A stretch of DNA of 64,000 nucleotides from Clostridium sp. chh4-2 (GTDB lineage: Bacteria > Bacillota > Clostridia > Lachnospirales > Lachnospiraceae), in the NCBI RefSeq assembly GCF_002899675.1, contig NZ_PKUU01000001.1, positions 186,001 to 250,000 on the forward strand, given 5' to 3'. Below the pieces are notes generated by a model that did no database searches, was not told where the DNA came from, and was given only the letters and a program-made list of their open reading frames with translations. The stretch's first letter is position 1. Each line of letters opens with the position of its first letter. A program made the position numbers and the translations under genes. This document shows, piece after piece, positions 16,080 through 26,234 of this stretch.

Positions 16080-18116
16080 CTACTTTCCTTTTTTATAATT
16101 TACTGCTGCTTTATCAAAATATTCCCTTAGCTGGTATTGATTATTGAGCTTCAGCACCCCATAAGTGCGTCCGGCCACAAAACGGTCCAGTTTTTCCATA
16201 TACTCATCCGGCGTAATGGTTCCTTCCGCCACGTAAGTGAGCCCCTTCTCCCAGCTGGCCGTCAGTTCCGGATTCAGCAGCTGTTTGATGGACGCATTCA
16301 CCACATCGAAGATAATCTCGCCTAAAAGCGTGGGCGTAATAACCTGAGTTTTTCCATTGAGGGCCAGATATTTGATATTGACCAGTTTTTTCAGAATTTC
16401 CGCCCGGGTTGCACTGGTTCCGATTCCGCTTCCCTTTATCTGGGCGCGCAGTTCATCGTCTTCAATCAGCTGTCCCGCATTTTCCATAGCCAGAATTATG
16501 GAACCCGACGTGTAGCGCTTAGGCGGGGATGTCTCGCCTTCTTTGATATTCATTTCCGTAACCGGCAGCACGGTTCCCTTTTTCAGAGCCCCCAGCATCT
16601 TTACAAATTCCGGATTATTGATATTATCCTGGTTCTCCGGTATCTCTTCTGCCTCTTCCTTGCTCTCCTCCTTGGCTTCCGCCGCCTTCTTACGCACAGA
16701 AGACGTATCCGCCACCTTCAGATACCCCTGATCCAAAAGCACGCGGAAACTGGTGTAAAAATGTTCCCGGTCCACCACCATCTCCAGTGAAAACTTCTGA
16801 TAAATGGCCGCCGGATAAAAAATGCTCAAAAACCTTCTGGATATCACCTCATACACCTTCATAGCCAGCGGTGCAAGGCTCCTGAGAGCCCCAAATCCCT
16901 GTCCTGTGGGAACAATGGCATAATGGTCCGTGATCTGCTTATCATTCACATAGCGGGTCTTTGCGATATTTTTAAAGCTCCCCTGTTCCAGAACTTCTGC
17001 GGCAAATTCCTTGACCGGCTCAAAATTCCTCAGGCCTCCGATATTCTTATGAATCTCCTTGGCTACGGCCGTGGAAAGAACCCTGGCGTCCGTTCTCGGA
17101 TAGGTGACTAACTTCTTCTCATAAAGCTCCTGGACAATCTTTAACGTCTCATCCGGGCTGATCTTAAACATCTTGGAACAGTCGTTCTGAAGCTCTGCCA
17201 AGTTGTATAAAAGAGGAGGATTTTTCGTCTCCTTCTTTTTCTCGATTCCCGTTAAGGTACCTTCAACCGGAGGCTGTCCCATCAGGGCCGCGATCAGGTC
17301 TTCCGCGTATTTTCTCTCTTTAAATCCATTTTCCTTATATAAAAACGGGGAATTAAAGTAACGGGAGCCCTCCGCAGCCTTCCATTCACATCCAAACTTC
17401 ATTCCCTGTGAATCGAAATCCGCTATCACGCGGTAAAATGGTGTCTTAACAAAATCCCGGATCTCCCGTTCTCTTCTCACCACCATGCCTAAAACGCAGG
17501 TCATAACCCGTCCTACGGAAAGCACGGTCCGGTCGGTCTTCATATAATTGGAGATGGACGGGCCGTATTTTAAGGTTAAAAGCCTGGAAAAATTGATTCC
17601 CATCAGATAATCTTCCTTCGCCCTTAAATAAGCGGACGCCGACAGATTATCGTATTCGCTCCAATCCTTCGCCTCCCGGATACCCCTTAAAATCTCTTCC
17701 TCGGTCTGTGAGTCGATCCAGACACGTTTGCGGGTCTTATTCTTCACTCCTGCCATCTGATCCACCAGACGGTAAATATACTCTCCCTCACGCCCTGAGT
17801 CCGTGCAGATATAGATGGTATCCACATCTTCACGGTTTAAAAGGCCGCTTACAATCTTAAACTGTTTCGCAACGCCTTCAATAACCTGGTATTTAAATTC
17901 CTTGGGGATAAATGGCAGAGTTGACAGACTCCAGCGCTTGTATTTGGGATCGTAGGCTTCCGGATAACTCATGGTTACAAGATGTCCCACGCACCAGGTG
18001 ACGATGGAATCCGACGATTCCATGAATCCGTCCCTACGGCTGGCATTGATTTTCAACGCATTGGCAAATTCCTGTGCCACACTTGGTTTTTCTGCTATAT
18101 ATAGTGATTTTGACAT
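16080..18116 (-). CDS. topB: DNA topoisomerase III
   Basis: A type IA topoisomerase that relaxes and decatenates DNA through a covalent tyrosine intermediate. The Toprim domain opens with SLYIAEKPSVA and carries CTDSGREGEYIY. The catalytic tyrosine is in TYPRTDARVL at about residue 338, and GIGTSATRAEIL follows. No C-terminal zinc fingers are present, as usual for TopB. The ATG at 18116 has GAGG six bases upstream; the frame extends four codons further without a better site. 678 residues, near the family length. Confidence 0.93.
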   Translation of the reverse strand: MSKSLYIAEKPSVAQEFANALKINASRRDGFMESSDSIVTWCVGHLVTMSYPEAYDPKYKRWSLSTLPFIPKEFKYQVIEGVAKQFKIVSGLLNREDVDTIYICTDSGREGEYIYRLVDQMAGVKNKTRKRVWIDSQTEEEILRGIREAKDWSEYDNLSASAYLRAKEDYLMGINFSRLLTLKYGPSISNYMKTDRTVLSVGRVMTCVLGMVVRREREIRDFVKTPFYRVIADFDSQGMKFGCEWKAAEGSRYFNSPFLYKENGFKERKYAEDLIAALMGQPPVEGTLTGIEKKKETKNPPLLYNLAELQNDCSKMFKISPDETLKIVQELYEKKLVTYPRTDARVLSTAVAKEIHKNIGGLRNFEPVKEFAAEVLEQGSFKNIAKTRYVNDKQITDHYAIVPTGQGFGALRSLAPLAMKVYEVISRRFLSIFYPAAIYQKFSLEMVVDREHFYTSFRVLLDQGYLKVADTSSVRKKAAEAKEESKEEAEEIPENQDNINNPEFVKMLGALKKGTVLPVTEMNIKEGETSPPKRYTSGSIILAMENAGQLIEDDELRAQIKGSGIGTSATRAEILKKLVNIKYLALNGKTQVITPTLLGEIIFDVVNASIKQLLNPELTASWEKGLTYVAEGTITPDEYMEKLDRFVAGRTYGVLKLNNQYQLREYFDKAAVNYKKGK

Positions 18117-18183
18117 GTAATTCCTCATTTCATTGATTCCTAGAACCTTATTAGTATACCATTGAACTTCCGGAATGGCAACG

Positions 18184-18300
18184 TTTTACATCAAGCCTGA
18201 AGGGATTTTTGAAAAAGCCTTGACGCTTTAACATCGAAGACCAGGTCTTCGAATGTAAAACGTCAAGGCTTTTTCAAAAATCCCTTCAGGTTCAACTTTA
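18184..18300. repeat. Composite inverted repeat, copy D (two diverged units head to head)
   Basis: Perfect 30-bp arms 18196-18225 and 18261-18290 start CCTGAAGGGATTTTTGAAAA. At the centre, CGAAGACC (18235-18242) pairs with GGTCTTCG (18244-18251). Each half also resembles one unit of the dispersed palindrome (TTTTACATCAA...TTGACG). The right end overlaps the stop codon of galM, so it probably also serves as its terminator. Confidence 0.85.
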
Positions 18301-19359
18301 AATAACAGAAAACTTATAAATCGTCGTAGTCTTATACTCATCCCCTGCCTTCAAAATCGGAGATGCAAACTGAGGCTTATTCACCGCATCCGGAAAATAC
18401 TGGGTTTCAAAGCAATATCCGCCTCTTGGCGCATACTGCACACCGTCTTTTCCGGTAACAGGAGGAGTCATGGAATTGGCCGTATAGAACTGAACGCCGG
18501 GAAGATCCGTATAAACTTCCATCACCCTTCCGCTCTTCTCATCCATAGCTTTTGCAGCCAAAGATAATTCTCCGGCCGGATGGTTTAACGCCCAGTTATG
18601 GTCATAACCGCCGGCAAACCGGAGCGGTTCATAATCCGCGTCAATATCCCGGCCGATCGGCTTCATCTCAGTGAAATCCATAGGGGTTCCCTTCACCGGA
18701 ACCAATTCTCCGGTAGGAATGGACGTGCTGTCTGCAATGGTAAATGTATCCGCATCAATCCATACCAGCTGATCCGTCGCATTGCCGGACTGATGTCCGG
18801 AAAGGTTGAAATACGCATGATTGGTCATATTCGCCACCGTATCCGCATCCGCAACCATATGATAATCAATCTTTAAGCTGTCGTCAGGGGTGAGCGTATA
18901 GCTGACGGTCACATGGGCGTTGCCCGGAAATCCCTGGTCCCCATCGGGGCTGAACAGATAGAATGAAAGCCTGGTTCCAAGTTCATCTTCTGAAATGGAA
19001 GCCTCCCAGATTCTGTTTCTGTAGTAGTTAAGGCCGCTGTGAAGATTATGGATACCCGAAGAGTTCTTATCCAGCTCATATGTCTTACCATTGATTACAA
19101 AGGAAGCATTACCAATCCGGTTTGCATTTCTTCCAACCAACTCGCCGCAATGTCCGATGCCTAGGAGCCATTTTTCAACGGTGTCGTAGCCAAGCACCAC
19201 ATCGTCCATCTTTCCGTCCTTATCCGGCACAAACATGGTCTGCCAGATTCCTCCTAAATTAATGAAGGAAGCAGAAACGCCATGATCGTTGGTCAGCGTA
19301 TACCGGATAACCTCTTCCCCGTTTTCCATTTTGCCTATCTGTTCTGTTTTGTATGCCAT
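18298..19359 (-). CDS. galM: Aldose 1-epimerase (galactose mutarotase)
   Basis: 353 residues of the galactose mutarotase family, which interconverts alpha and beta anomers of free hexoses. Family marks: LGGIWQTMFVPDKDG, VVLGYD, GRNANRIGNASF, HNLHSGLNYYRN (substrate His), TNHAYFNLSGH (catalytic His), and GVQFYTAN with a Glu near CFETQYFPDA. The start has a GGGGG site nine bases upstream. It follows asd by 33 bases, a functionally mixed operon. The stop lies in the composite repeat. Confidence 0.92.
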   Translation of the reverse strand: MAYKTEQIGKMENGEEVIRYTLTNDHGVSASFINLGGIWQTMFVPDKDGKMDDVVLGYDTVEKWLLGIGHCGELVGRNANRIGNASFVINGKTYELDKNSSGIHNLHSGLNYYRNRIWEASISEDELGTRLSFYLFSPDGDQGFPGNAHVTVSYTLTPDDSLKIDYHMVADADTVANMTNHAYFNLSGHQSGNATDQLVWIDADTFTIADSTSIPTGELVPVKGTPMDFTEMKPIGRDIDADYEPLRFAGGYDHNWALNHPAGELSLAAKAMDEKSGRVMEVYTDLPGVQFYTANSMTPPVTGKDGVQYAPRGGYCFETQYFPDAVNKPQFASPILKAGDEYKTTTIYKFSVI

Positions 19360-19392
19360 GTGACATAACCCCCTTTGGTCATTATTTAACTT

Positions 19393-20478
19393 TTATTTTG
19401 CCTGGATATATCCCTGTGCTGTTAAAAGTTCGGCACATAATACGGCGCCGCCTGCCGCACCGCGCACGGTGTTGTGAGAAAGTCCTACGAATTTGTAATC
19501 GTATACGCTGTCCTCACGAAGGCGTCCTACGGAAATACCCATGCCATTTTCAAAATCCACATCCATGGTTACCTGAGGACGGTTGTCCTCTTCTAAATAC
19601 TGGATGAACTGTGACGGTGCGCTCGGTAATTTTAACTCCTGAGGAAGTCCTTTAAACTTCACCAGACGGTCAATCAGCTCTTCCTTTGTCACTTTCTTTT
19701 TAAATTTAACAAATACGGCGGCCGTATGTCCGTTTAATACGGGAACGCGGATGCACTGGCAGGTGATTACCGGTGAAGATGCTTTCACAATCTGACCGTT
19801 TTCAATCTTGCCCCAAAGCCTTAACGGCTCCTGCTCGCTCTTTTCCTCTTCTCCGCCGATATAAGGAATGATGTTTTCCACCATCTCCGGCCAGTCCTTA
19901 AAGGTCTTTCCCGCTCCGGAAATCGCCTGATATGTAGTGGCAACTACTTCGTATGGTTCAAATTCTTTCCAGGCTGTCAAAACAGGAGCGTAGCTCTGGA
20001 TCGAACAGTTTGGCTTAACGGCAATAAATCCTCTCTCCGTACCAAGACGTTTCCTCTGGTCTTTAATCACTTCAAAATGCTCCGGGTTGATCTCCGGCAC
20101 CACCATAGGAACATCTGGTGTCCATCTGTGGGCACTGTTATTGGAAACAACAGGTGTCTCTGTCTTTGCATAAGCTTCTTCAATCGCTTTGATCTCGTCT
20201 TTGCTCATATCCACGGCGCTGAAAACGAAATCCACGCTGGCAGCAACCGCTTCCACTTCATTGACATTCATAACAACAAGCTTTTTCACTGCTTCCGGCA
20301 TAGGAGTCGTCATTTTCCAACGGCCGCCAACCGCTTCTTCGTAAGTCTTTCCTGCGGAACGCGGACTTGCTGCAACAGTTACCACCTCATACCATGGATG
20401 GTTCTCAAGTAATGAGATAAATCTCTGGCCTACCATGCCAGTTGCACCTAACACACCTACTCTTAATTTCTTTTCCAT
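19393..20478 (-). CDS. asd: Aspartate-semialdehyde dehydrogenase (archaeal/fungal-type subfamily)
   Basis: Reduces aspartyl phosphate to aspartate semialdehyde with NADPH, supplying lysine, diaminopimelate, threonine and methionine. NADP loop GATGMVGQRF (11-20), catalytic Cys158 in KPNCSIQS, and the late histidine in CIRVPVLNGH fit the 350-residue subfamily, not the longer enterobacterial one. GAGGAG precedes the ATG. A clear promoter lies upstream. Confidence 0.95.
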   Translation of the reverse strand: MEKKLRVGVLGATGMVGQRFISLLENHPWYEVVTVAASPRSAGKTYEEAVGGRWKMTTPMPEAVKKLVVMNVNEVEAVAASVDFVFSAVDMSKDEIKAIEEAYAKTETPVVSNNSAHRWTPDVPMVVPEINPEHFEVIKDQRKRLGTERGFIAVKPNCSIQSYAPVLTAWKEFEPYEVVATTYQAISGAGKTFKDWPEMVENIIPYIGGEEEKSEQEPLRLWGKIENGQIVKASSPVITCQCIRVPVLNGHTAAVFVKFKKKVTKEELIDRLVKFKGLPQELKLPSAPSQFIQYLEEDNRPQVTMDVDFENGMGISVGRLREDSVYDYKFVGLSHNTVRGAAGGAVLCAELLTAQGYIQAK

Positions 20479-20515
20479 AACTACAACTCCTCATATGCAA
20501 ATTTTGTTCTTAGAT

Positions 20516-20544
20516 ATCCTATAACAACTTGAGGAAAAATGCAA
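20516..20544 (-). promoter_or_regulatory. Promoter of asd-galM
   Basis: TTGCAT (20544-20539) and TAGGAT (20521-20516) on the minus strand, 17 bp apart, about 40 bases before the asd start codon. No riboswitch-like structure is evident in the short leader. Confidence 0.55.
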
Positions 20545-20642
20545 TATTTATTCGCGAGAAAAATACATTTGTACGCATCGCACGCACATTCTTCATTCTT
20601 TCTAAAAAAATGCACGTGTGACACGGAGAAACAGATGGATAT

Positions 20643-22877
20643 TTACAATCTGACTTTACTTCCTTTGCCATCCCGCCTGCTTATTTTAAGTTTATTCAGA
20701 TAAACGTCTTTTCCTTTGTACTGGATAACCGGATTTTCACCGATCAGATAGAGGGATTCCAGTTCCTCATCTTTCGTGAGCTTGATTCCCCGCACTCCGC
20801 GGCTGTTTTTCTTCATCACAGGAATTTCTTCCAGCATAAACCGGAGGAACACATCTCCACTGGTCTGTATTACCACATCGGTCTCTTCCCCCACGACCTG
20901 TATACTGGAAATCATATCTCCATCCAGCAGCTTGGTGGCCGCAACCGTCCGGTTATTGGTTTCAAATTCCTCGGCCGGAACCTGCTTTACCAAAGCGGAT
21001 TTCGTGGCGAACAGAAGTTTCTTTCCGCGGATTGCTTCCGTGCTGGTTAAGAATATGATCCGCTCTTTGTTGCCGTCATACTTGCTTAAATTGTCAATCG
21101 GAGTTCCCTTATCCCGCAGCTTTCCAAACGGGATGTCCATCACCTTGATCTGATGCAGATTTCCTGTGTCAGTGAATAAACACATCTTATCCGTATTCAT
21201 GCAGCGGAAGGAATAGGGATATTCACTTTCCACCGTCTCCAGATTCCTGTCGTAAATGGAGCGGTCCATCACCTTGCAGTAGCCGAATTTATCCATCACC
21301 ACAGCCACTTCCTGTACGGTGACCGCAGTTTCATCATAAACGGCTTCTTTTCCATCCTCTATCCTGGTTCTTCTCGGAGTGGCAAATTCTTCCTTAATTC
21401 CCTTTAAGTCTTCCTTGATAATCACATCCATATATTTTCTGTCGCTTAATATATGCTTATATTCTTTGATCTTTTTCAAGGTTTCCCGGTATTCTTTCTG
21501 AAGGGCCAGAATCTCCAAACCAATCAGCTTGTAAAGGCGCATCTCCAGAATTGCGGAAGCCTGTTTTTCCGTAAAGCAAAGCTTTTTCGCATCCTCTTCC
21601 AGAGCGGGAATCTTAAAGGTGATATTGCTGGTATCGCCCATCATCAGGCAGGCTTTTGCATCCTTTAAGTTTTTAGATCCTCTCAGGATCGCGATGATTA
21701 AATCGATCACATCACAAGCTTTGATCAAACCTTCCCGAATTTCCTTCTTTTCCAGCTCTTTTTCTAAAAGGGCGTTGTATTTGCGCTCTGCATTCTGATA
21801 CTGGAAATTCAGATAATTTCTGAGAATGCCTTTTAAGTTTAATGTCTCCGGGCGGCCGTCCGCAATGGCCAGCATGTTGACGCCGAAGGTGTCCTCTAAC
21901 TTTGTCTTTTTATAGAGAATATTGATGATCTTTTCCACATCTGCGTCTTTTTTCAATTCCAGAACGATGCGGATTCCCTCTTTATTGGACTGGTTGGAGA
22001 TATCCACTACGTCAGTCAGCTTCTTTGTCTCCACCAGCTCTGCGATGTCCACAAGGCATTTATTAATGCCTGCGCCGATCATGGTATAAGGGATCTCACT
22101 GATTACCAGCTTGTCCTTATCCGCTTTTCGTTTTCCCAGTTCCACTTCAATCCGCCCACGGAGCTTGATCTTGCCCACACCTGTCTCATAGATGGACGGC
22201 AGATCTTTTTTGTTGGCAATAATTCCTCCCGTAGGGAAATCCGGGCCGGGCATATACTTCATCAATTCTTCTGTGGCAATCTCCGGATCGTCGATATATG
22301 CCATCACGGCGTCCACCACTTCTCCCAGATTGTGAGGAGGAATGCTGGTGCTCATGCCGACCGCAATTCCTTCGGCCCCGTTGATTAAAAGGTTGGGCAC
22401 GCGCACCGGCAGCACTTCCGGCTCTTTTTCCGTTTCATCATAGTTAGGCACGAAATCCACGGTTTTGTCCAGATCTTTCAAATAGACTTCTTCCGCAAAC
22501 TTTTCCAGCCTGGCTTCCGTATAACGCATGGCCGCAGCCCCGTCGCCTTCGATGGAACCGAAGTTTCCGTGACCGTCTACCAAAGGCATTCCTTTTTTAA
22601 ACACCTGTGACATGACAACTAAGGTTTCATAGATGGAGCTGTCGCCGTGAGGATGGTATTTACCCATGGTATCGCCGACGATACGGGCCGATTTCCTATG
22701 GGGTTTATCATGGTTGAGGCGGAGCTCACTCATATCGTAAAGAACTCTTCTCTGAACCGGCTTTAAGCCGTCCCGGGCGTCCGGAATCGCTCTGGCGGTG
22801 ATAACGCTCATGGAATAGTTCATATAGCTCTTCTGCATCTCTTCCGAATATTCTGTTTTGATAATCTTTTCAGGCAT
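20643..22877 (-). CDS. parC: Type II topoisomerase subunit A (topoisomerase IV ParC-like)
   Basis: 744 residues. The breakage-reunion domain has catalytic Tyr119 in [10 protein letters not shown] and the quinolone region [12 protein letters not shown] (76-87), with Ser and Glu at the usual positions. A beta-pinwheel C-terminal region follows from about 510. The place of the gyrase GyrA-box (QRGGKG type) reads [14 protein letters not shown], which is degenerate, so wrapping and supercoiling are less likely and a decatenase role is favoured. It follows the B subunit by 21 bases. I call it ParC-like; some annotators would write GyrA. The canonical gyrAB near the origin is not in this window. Confidence 0.8.
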   Translation of the reverse strand: MPEKIIKTEYSEEMQKSYMNYSMSVITARAIPDARDGLKPVQRRVLYDMSELRLNHDKPHRKSARIVGDTMGKYHPHGDSSIYETLVVMSQVFKKGMPLVDGHGNFGSIEGDGAAAMRYTEARLEKFAEEVYLKDLDKTVDFVPNYDETEKEPEVLPVRVPNLLINGAEGIAVGMSTSIPPHNLGEVVDAVMAYIDDPEIATEELMKYMPGPDFPTGGIIANKKDLPSIYETGVGKIKLRGRIEVELGKRKADKDKLVISEIPYTMIGAGINKCLVDIAELVETKKLTDVVDISNQSNKEGIRIVLELKKDADVEKIINILYKKTKLEDTFGVNMLAIADGRPETLNLKGILRNYLNFQYQNAERKYNALLEKELEKKEIREGLIKACDVIDLIIAILRGSKNLKDAKACLMMGDTSNITFKIPALEEDAKKLCFTEKQASAILEMRLYKLIGLEILALQKEYRETLKKIKEYKHILSDRKYMDVIIKEDLKGIKEEFATPRRTRIEDGKEAVYDETAVTVQEVAVVMDKFGYCKVMDRSIYDRNLETVESEYPYSFRCMNTDKMCLFTDTGNLHQIKVMDIPFGKLRDKGTPIDNLSKYDGNKERIIFLTSTEAIRGKKLLFATKSALVKQVPAEEFETNNRTVAATKLLDGDMISSIQVVGEETDVVIQTSGDVFLRFMLEEIPVMKKNSRGVRGIKLTKDEELESLYLIGENPVIQYKGKDVYLNKLKISRRDGKGSKVRL

Positions 22878-22898
22878 AATCTTTCACGTCTCTCCTTT

Positions 22899-24818
22899 TT
22901 AAGCGTCAATTTCCGCCTCATCGGCATGTTCATAGATAAATTGTCTTCTCGGCGGAACATCGCTTCCCATCAGCATCTCAGTGATCTCTGAAGCCATTCT
23001 GGCGTCCTCGATCTCCACCTGCTTTAAGACACGGCTTTCCGGGTCTAAAGTGGTTTCCCACAGCTGCTGCGCGTCCATCTCTCCAAGACCCTTATAGCGC
23101 TGAAGGGTGAAGTCCCCGCTGTGGGTCCTTCTGTATTTTTCCAATTCCTTTTCATCGTACAGATACTGCTCCGGCCCCTTTTTAGGGATCACTTTAAAAA
23201 GCGGAGGCATGGCGATATAAACATGCCCGTTATAGATCAGTTCCGGCATAAACCGGTATAAAAATGTCAGAAGCAGCGTATCGATATGACTTCCGTCCAC
23301 ATCGGCATCCGTCATCAGAATGATCTTATTATAGCGGAGCTTGGACAGATCAAAATCATTGCCGTAACCTTCGGAAAAGCCGCAGCCAAAGGTGTTGATC
23401 ATGGTCTTGATTTCCGCATTAGCCAAAACTTTATCCATAGAAGCCTTTTCCACGTTCAAAATCTTTCCGCGGATCGGCAGAATGGCCTGATACTGGCGGT
23501 TTCTGGCCGTCTTGGCGGAACCGCCAGCAGAATCTCCTTCTACGATGAAAATTTCGCATTTTTCCGCATCCCTGCTCTCGCAGTTGGCCAGCTTTCCGTT
23601 GCTGTCAAAGGAAAACTTGGATTTGGTCAGCATATTGGTCTTGGCTTTTTCTTCTGCCTTTCTGATCTTGGCCGATTTCTCCGCACATGCGATCACGCCC
23701 TTTAACACTTCCAGATTGCGGTCAAAATAGCGCTGCAGTTCATCGCCGGCCACGGTAAAAACTGCCTTCGTAGCGTCTGCGCTGGCAAGCTTCGTCTTCG
23801 TCTGTCCCTCGAAAATAGGGTCCGGATGTTTTACGGCCACAATCGCCGTCATTCCATTTCTGGTATCCGCGCCTGTAAAATTGGAATCCTTTTCCTTCAG
23901 AATTCCCAGTTCCCGGGCATAGCTGTTGATTAACTGGGTGAACTTCGTCTTAAAGCCAACCAGATGAGTGCCGCCTTCCTGAGTGAAGATATTGTTGCAG
24001 AAGCCCAGAATATTTTCCTCAAATGTATCCACAAACTGAAGCGCCACCTCCACTTCGATCTTGTCCACCTCTCCTTTGAAATAAACGGGATCGTGAACCG
24101 GCGTCTTTCCTGAATTCAATTCTTTTACATAAGAAATGATTCCTTCCGGCTCTGAAAACACGATGCTTTCCTCTTCACCGGGACGTTTATTCTGATAGTA
24201 AATAGAAAGTTTCGGATTTAAATAAGCGGTCTCATGAAGTCTGCTCTTCAGCCAGTCCGCTTTAAAACGTGTTTTCTCAAATATCTCACTGTCCGGTAAA
24301 AAGTTGATCTCCGTACCGGTCTCTCTCGTCTTTCCAATAATAGGAAGAAGCCCGTCAATCAGCTCCACCACAGGACGTCCTTTTTCATAGGCATCGTGGT
24401 GTATGGCTCCATTTTTATAGACTTTTACATCCATCCGGGCCGATAACGCATTGACAACCGATGATCCAACCCCGTGTAATCCTCCGCTGGTCTTGTAAGC
24501 GTCATTATCGAATTTTCCTCCGGCATGAAGTGTGGAAAGAACAATACGCTCTGCCGACATTCCCTTTTTATGCATCTCTACCGGAATGCCCCGGCCGCTG
24601 TCCTTTACCGTACAGGAACCGTTCGCCTCAAGAGTGATCCATATCTTGTCGCAGTATCCTGCCAGGTGCTCATCTACCGCATTGTCAACGATCTCATATA
24701 TTAAATGGTTCAGGCCTTTGCTACCAACCCCTCCAATATACATACCCGGACGTTTTCTGACGGCCTCTAAGCCTTCCAGAACTGTAATACTATCCGCATT
24801 ATACTGTGTTTTAGCCAT
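22899..24818 (-). CDS. parE: Type II topoisomerase subunit B (ParE/GyrB-like)
   Basis: ATPase and Toprim subunit. The GHKL ATP site is EIVDNAVDEHL, DSGRGIPVEMH and GGLHGVGSSVVNAL; transducer QTKTKLAS; Toprim IVEGDSAGGSA, PIRGKILNVEKA and DADVDGSHI; ending RYKGLGEM. 639 residues from the ATG at 24818, which has GGAGG; the frame to 24866 adds an unlikely leader. It pairs with the ParC-like gene. The QTKTKL form is more gyrase-like, so subunit naming rests mainly on the partner's degenerate GyrA box. Confidence 0.85.
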   Translation of the reverse strand: MAKTQYNADSITVLEGLEAVRKRPGMYIGGVGSKGLNHLIYEIVDNAVDEHLAGYCDKIWITLEANGSCTVKDSGRGIPVEMHKKGMSAERIVLSTLHAGGKFDNDAYKTSGGLHGVGSSVVNALSARMDVKVYKNGAIHHDAYEKGRPVVELIDGLLPIIGKTRETGTEINFLPDSEIFEKTRFKADWLKSRLHETAYLNPKLSIYYQNKRPGEEESIVFSEPEGIISYVKELNSGKTPVHDPVYFKGEVDKIEVEVALQFVDTFEENILGFCNNIFTQEGGTHLVGFKTKFTQLINSYARELGILKEKDSNFTGADTRNGMTAIVAVKHPDPIFEGQTKTKLASADATKAVFTVAGDELQRYFDRNLEVLKGVIACAEKSAKIRKAEEKAKTNMLTKSKFSFDSNGKLANCESRDAEKCEIFIVEGDSAGGSAKTARNRQYQAILPIRGKILNVEKASMDKVLANAEIKTMINTFGCGFSEGYGNDFDLSKLRYNKIILMTDADVDGSHIDTLLLTFLYRFMPELIYNGHVYIAMPPLFKVIPKKGPEQYLYDEKELEKYRRTHSGDFTLQRYKGLGEMDAQQLWETTLDPESRVLKQVEIEDARMASEITEMLMGSDVPPRRQFIYEHADEAEIDA

Positions 24819-24876
24819 GATATTCCTCCATATTTTGTATATCCGCTGCAAGGCGGATATCTGCATAATCTTTAAT

Positions 24877-24906
24877 ATTATACACTTAAATTCCCTGATT
24901 TGGCAA
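24877..24906 (-). promoter_or_regulatory. Promoter of the parE-parC pair
   Basis: TTGCCA (24906-24901) and TATAAT (24882-24877) on the minus strand with 18-bp spacing. The leader contains a small hairpin ATCCGC/GCGGAT at 24841-24858 just before the ribosome-binding site. Confidence 0.55.
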
Positions 24907-25020
24907 GTTTACTCTAGGCCGATTTCCATTTATTCCCTTACCAATTCCCAGGGAATTTATGTTATTATCATTTTGTAACAATTATGTAACATTAACGTAA
25001 TATTTTAGGAGGAAACTACC

Positions 25021-25710
25021 ATGAGAAAATTATCCGTTTATGCATTATCTGCAGCAACTGTTTTTAGCATTACCGCTTTAGCGCCCATGACATCCCAGGC
25101 CGCTGTGACTACATACAATCTTCAGGGCGGAAAGGGGGCCGTTGTCGTAATCGGAGGAAACAACGGAGACTGTCAGACCCAGTTTCCCGGATTTCCCGAT
25201 TTTAACAAACCTTGGTTCAATACTCCTGGAGCCAATATTCCGGATATCAGCCTTCCGTCGCCAGAATTTCCAACCCCGGACGGAGGTATGCAGGACACCC
25301 TTCCTGAAAACCCGGGAAATGGCAGCTCCAGCTCAGACGCCTATGTATCACAGGTATTAAACCTGGTTAACCAGGAACGCGCCAAAGCAGGTGCAGCGCC
25401 GCTCACTTTGGATTCCAAAGCCACACAGGCCGCACAGCTTCGGGCCCAGGAGATCGAGCGCTCATTCTCCCACACCAGACCGGATGGAAGCAGCTTCAGC
25501 ACCGCTCTCACCGCATTTGGAGTTAATTTCAGAAGCTCCGGAGAGAACATCGCTTACGGACAGAATTCACCGGAATCTGTAATGAACGGATGGATGAACA
25601 GCGCCGGACACCGCGCCAATATCCTGAATTCTTCCTTTACCTCCATTGGTATCGGACATTACAAAGGAGCAAACGGAGTGGATTACTGGACACAGTTATT
25701 CATCAATTAA
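25021..25710 (+). CDS. Secreted CAP-domain protein (SCP/YkwD type)
   Basis: 229 residues. A signal peptide (1-28, ending SQAAVTT) predicts export; a Pro/Gly/Asn-rich linker (30-105) follows. Residues 108-229 form a CAP domain, with VLNLVNQERAKAGAAPLTLD, RAQEIERSFSHTRPDG, GENIAYG, VMNGWMNSAGHRANILN and DYWTQLFIN. Clostridial members are abundant secreted proteins of uncertain function. AGGAGG precedes the ATG. The giant hairpin element E1 begins about 15 bases after the stop in the sense orientation and may form the 3' UTR. Confidence 0.85.
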   Translation: MRKLSVYALSAATVFSITALAPMTSQAAVTTYNLQGGKGAVVVIGGNNGDCQTQFPGFPDFNKPWFNTPGANIPDISLPSPEFPTPDGGMQDTLPENPGNGSSSSDAYVSQVLNLVNQERAKAGAAPLTLDSKATQAAQLRAQEIERSFSHTRPDGSSFSTALTAFGVNFRSSGENIAYGQNSPESVMNGWMNSAGHRANILNSSFTSIGIGHYKGANGVDYWTQLFIN

Positions 25711-25724
25711 TCTTTATTTAACTG

Positions 25725-26041
25725 GCTAAGGTACGCCGAAAAGAAGGGGAAACCCGGGCGGGCGGCGGACATGATAAGAGATAGGGGATTCGAGTTTCGA
25801 CCCTAAGAGGTACTAAGGCCGCCAGAAACGGAAAAAGGCAGAGCGGTGCCCATTCGCAGTGAACTCCTGATGACTTCACTGCTCAAGGGGCACCTCAAAT
25901 ACTGATTCGGAATTCAGTATTGGTCTGCCTTTTTCCGTTCCTGCCGGCCAAGTACCTCTAAGGGTCTGCAAACGATCCCCTATCTCTTATCATGTCCGCC
26001 GCCCGCCCGGGTTTCCCCTTCTTTCCGGCTGTTGCTTGGCT
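25725..26041 (+). repeat. Giant Y-shaped inverted-repeat element E1 (candidate structured RNA)
   Basis: Outer arms 25740-25789 and 25975-26024 are 50 bp and perfectly complementary. Below them a basal helix GGCTAAG/CTTGGCT flanks an unpaired GTAC. Above them comes an internal loop (TCGAGTTTCG at 25790-25799 against CTGCAAACG at 25966-25974), then a helix with fixed mismatches (CCCTAAGAGGTACTAAGGCC). Two apical hairpins follow: A (25845-25894, inner stem CAGTGAA/TTCACTG) and B (25898-25921, loop TTCGGAAT). Element E2 has the same plan with conserved loops and different stems. It lies sense-oriented behind the CAP gene. No transposase and no convincing target duplication are seen. Confidence 0.85.
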
Positions 26042-26076
26042 AGCTGAGGATAAAAAAGATTTAGTAGAAGGAGTAA

Positions 26077-26217
26077 TTTTTACATCAACCATGAAGGCTT
26101 TTCCAGAAATGCCTTGACGATTTAATGTAAAGGGTGAAGTCTTTTCGTGAAATGCTTTGACGTTTAAAGTAAAACCTGAAGACATTTCAGAAAATCCCTC
26201 AACGATCTATGTAAATT
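26077..26217. repeat. Tandem array of three diverged units of the dispersed palindrome family
   Basis: Three units of about 48 bp start near 26077, 26124 and 26165. Each has the pattern ATGTAAAxxxTGAAGxCxTTT then GAAATxCCTTGACG then TTTA. Successive units share their flanking AATGTAAA/AAAGTAAA. Each is an imperfect hairpin. The array fills the space between elements E1 and E2. Confidence 0.8.
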
Positions 26218-26234
26218 TGGCCTTACGTAAATAC

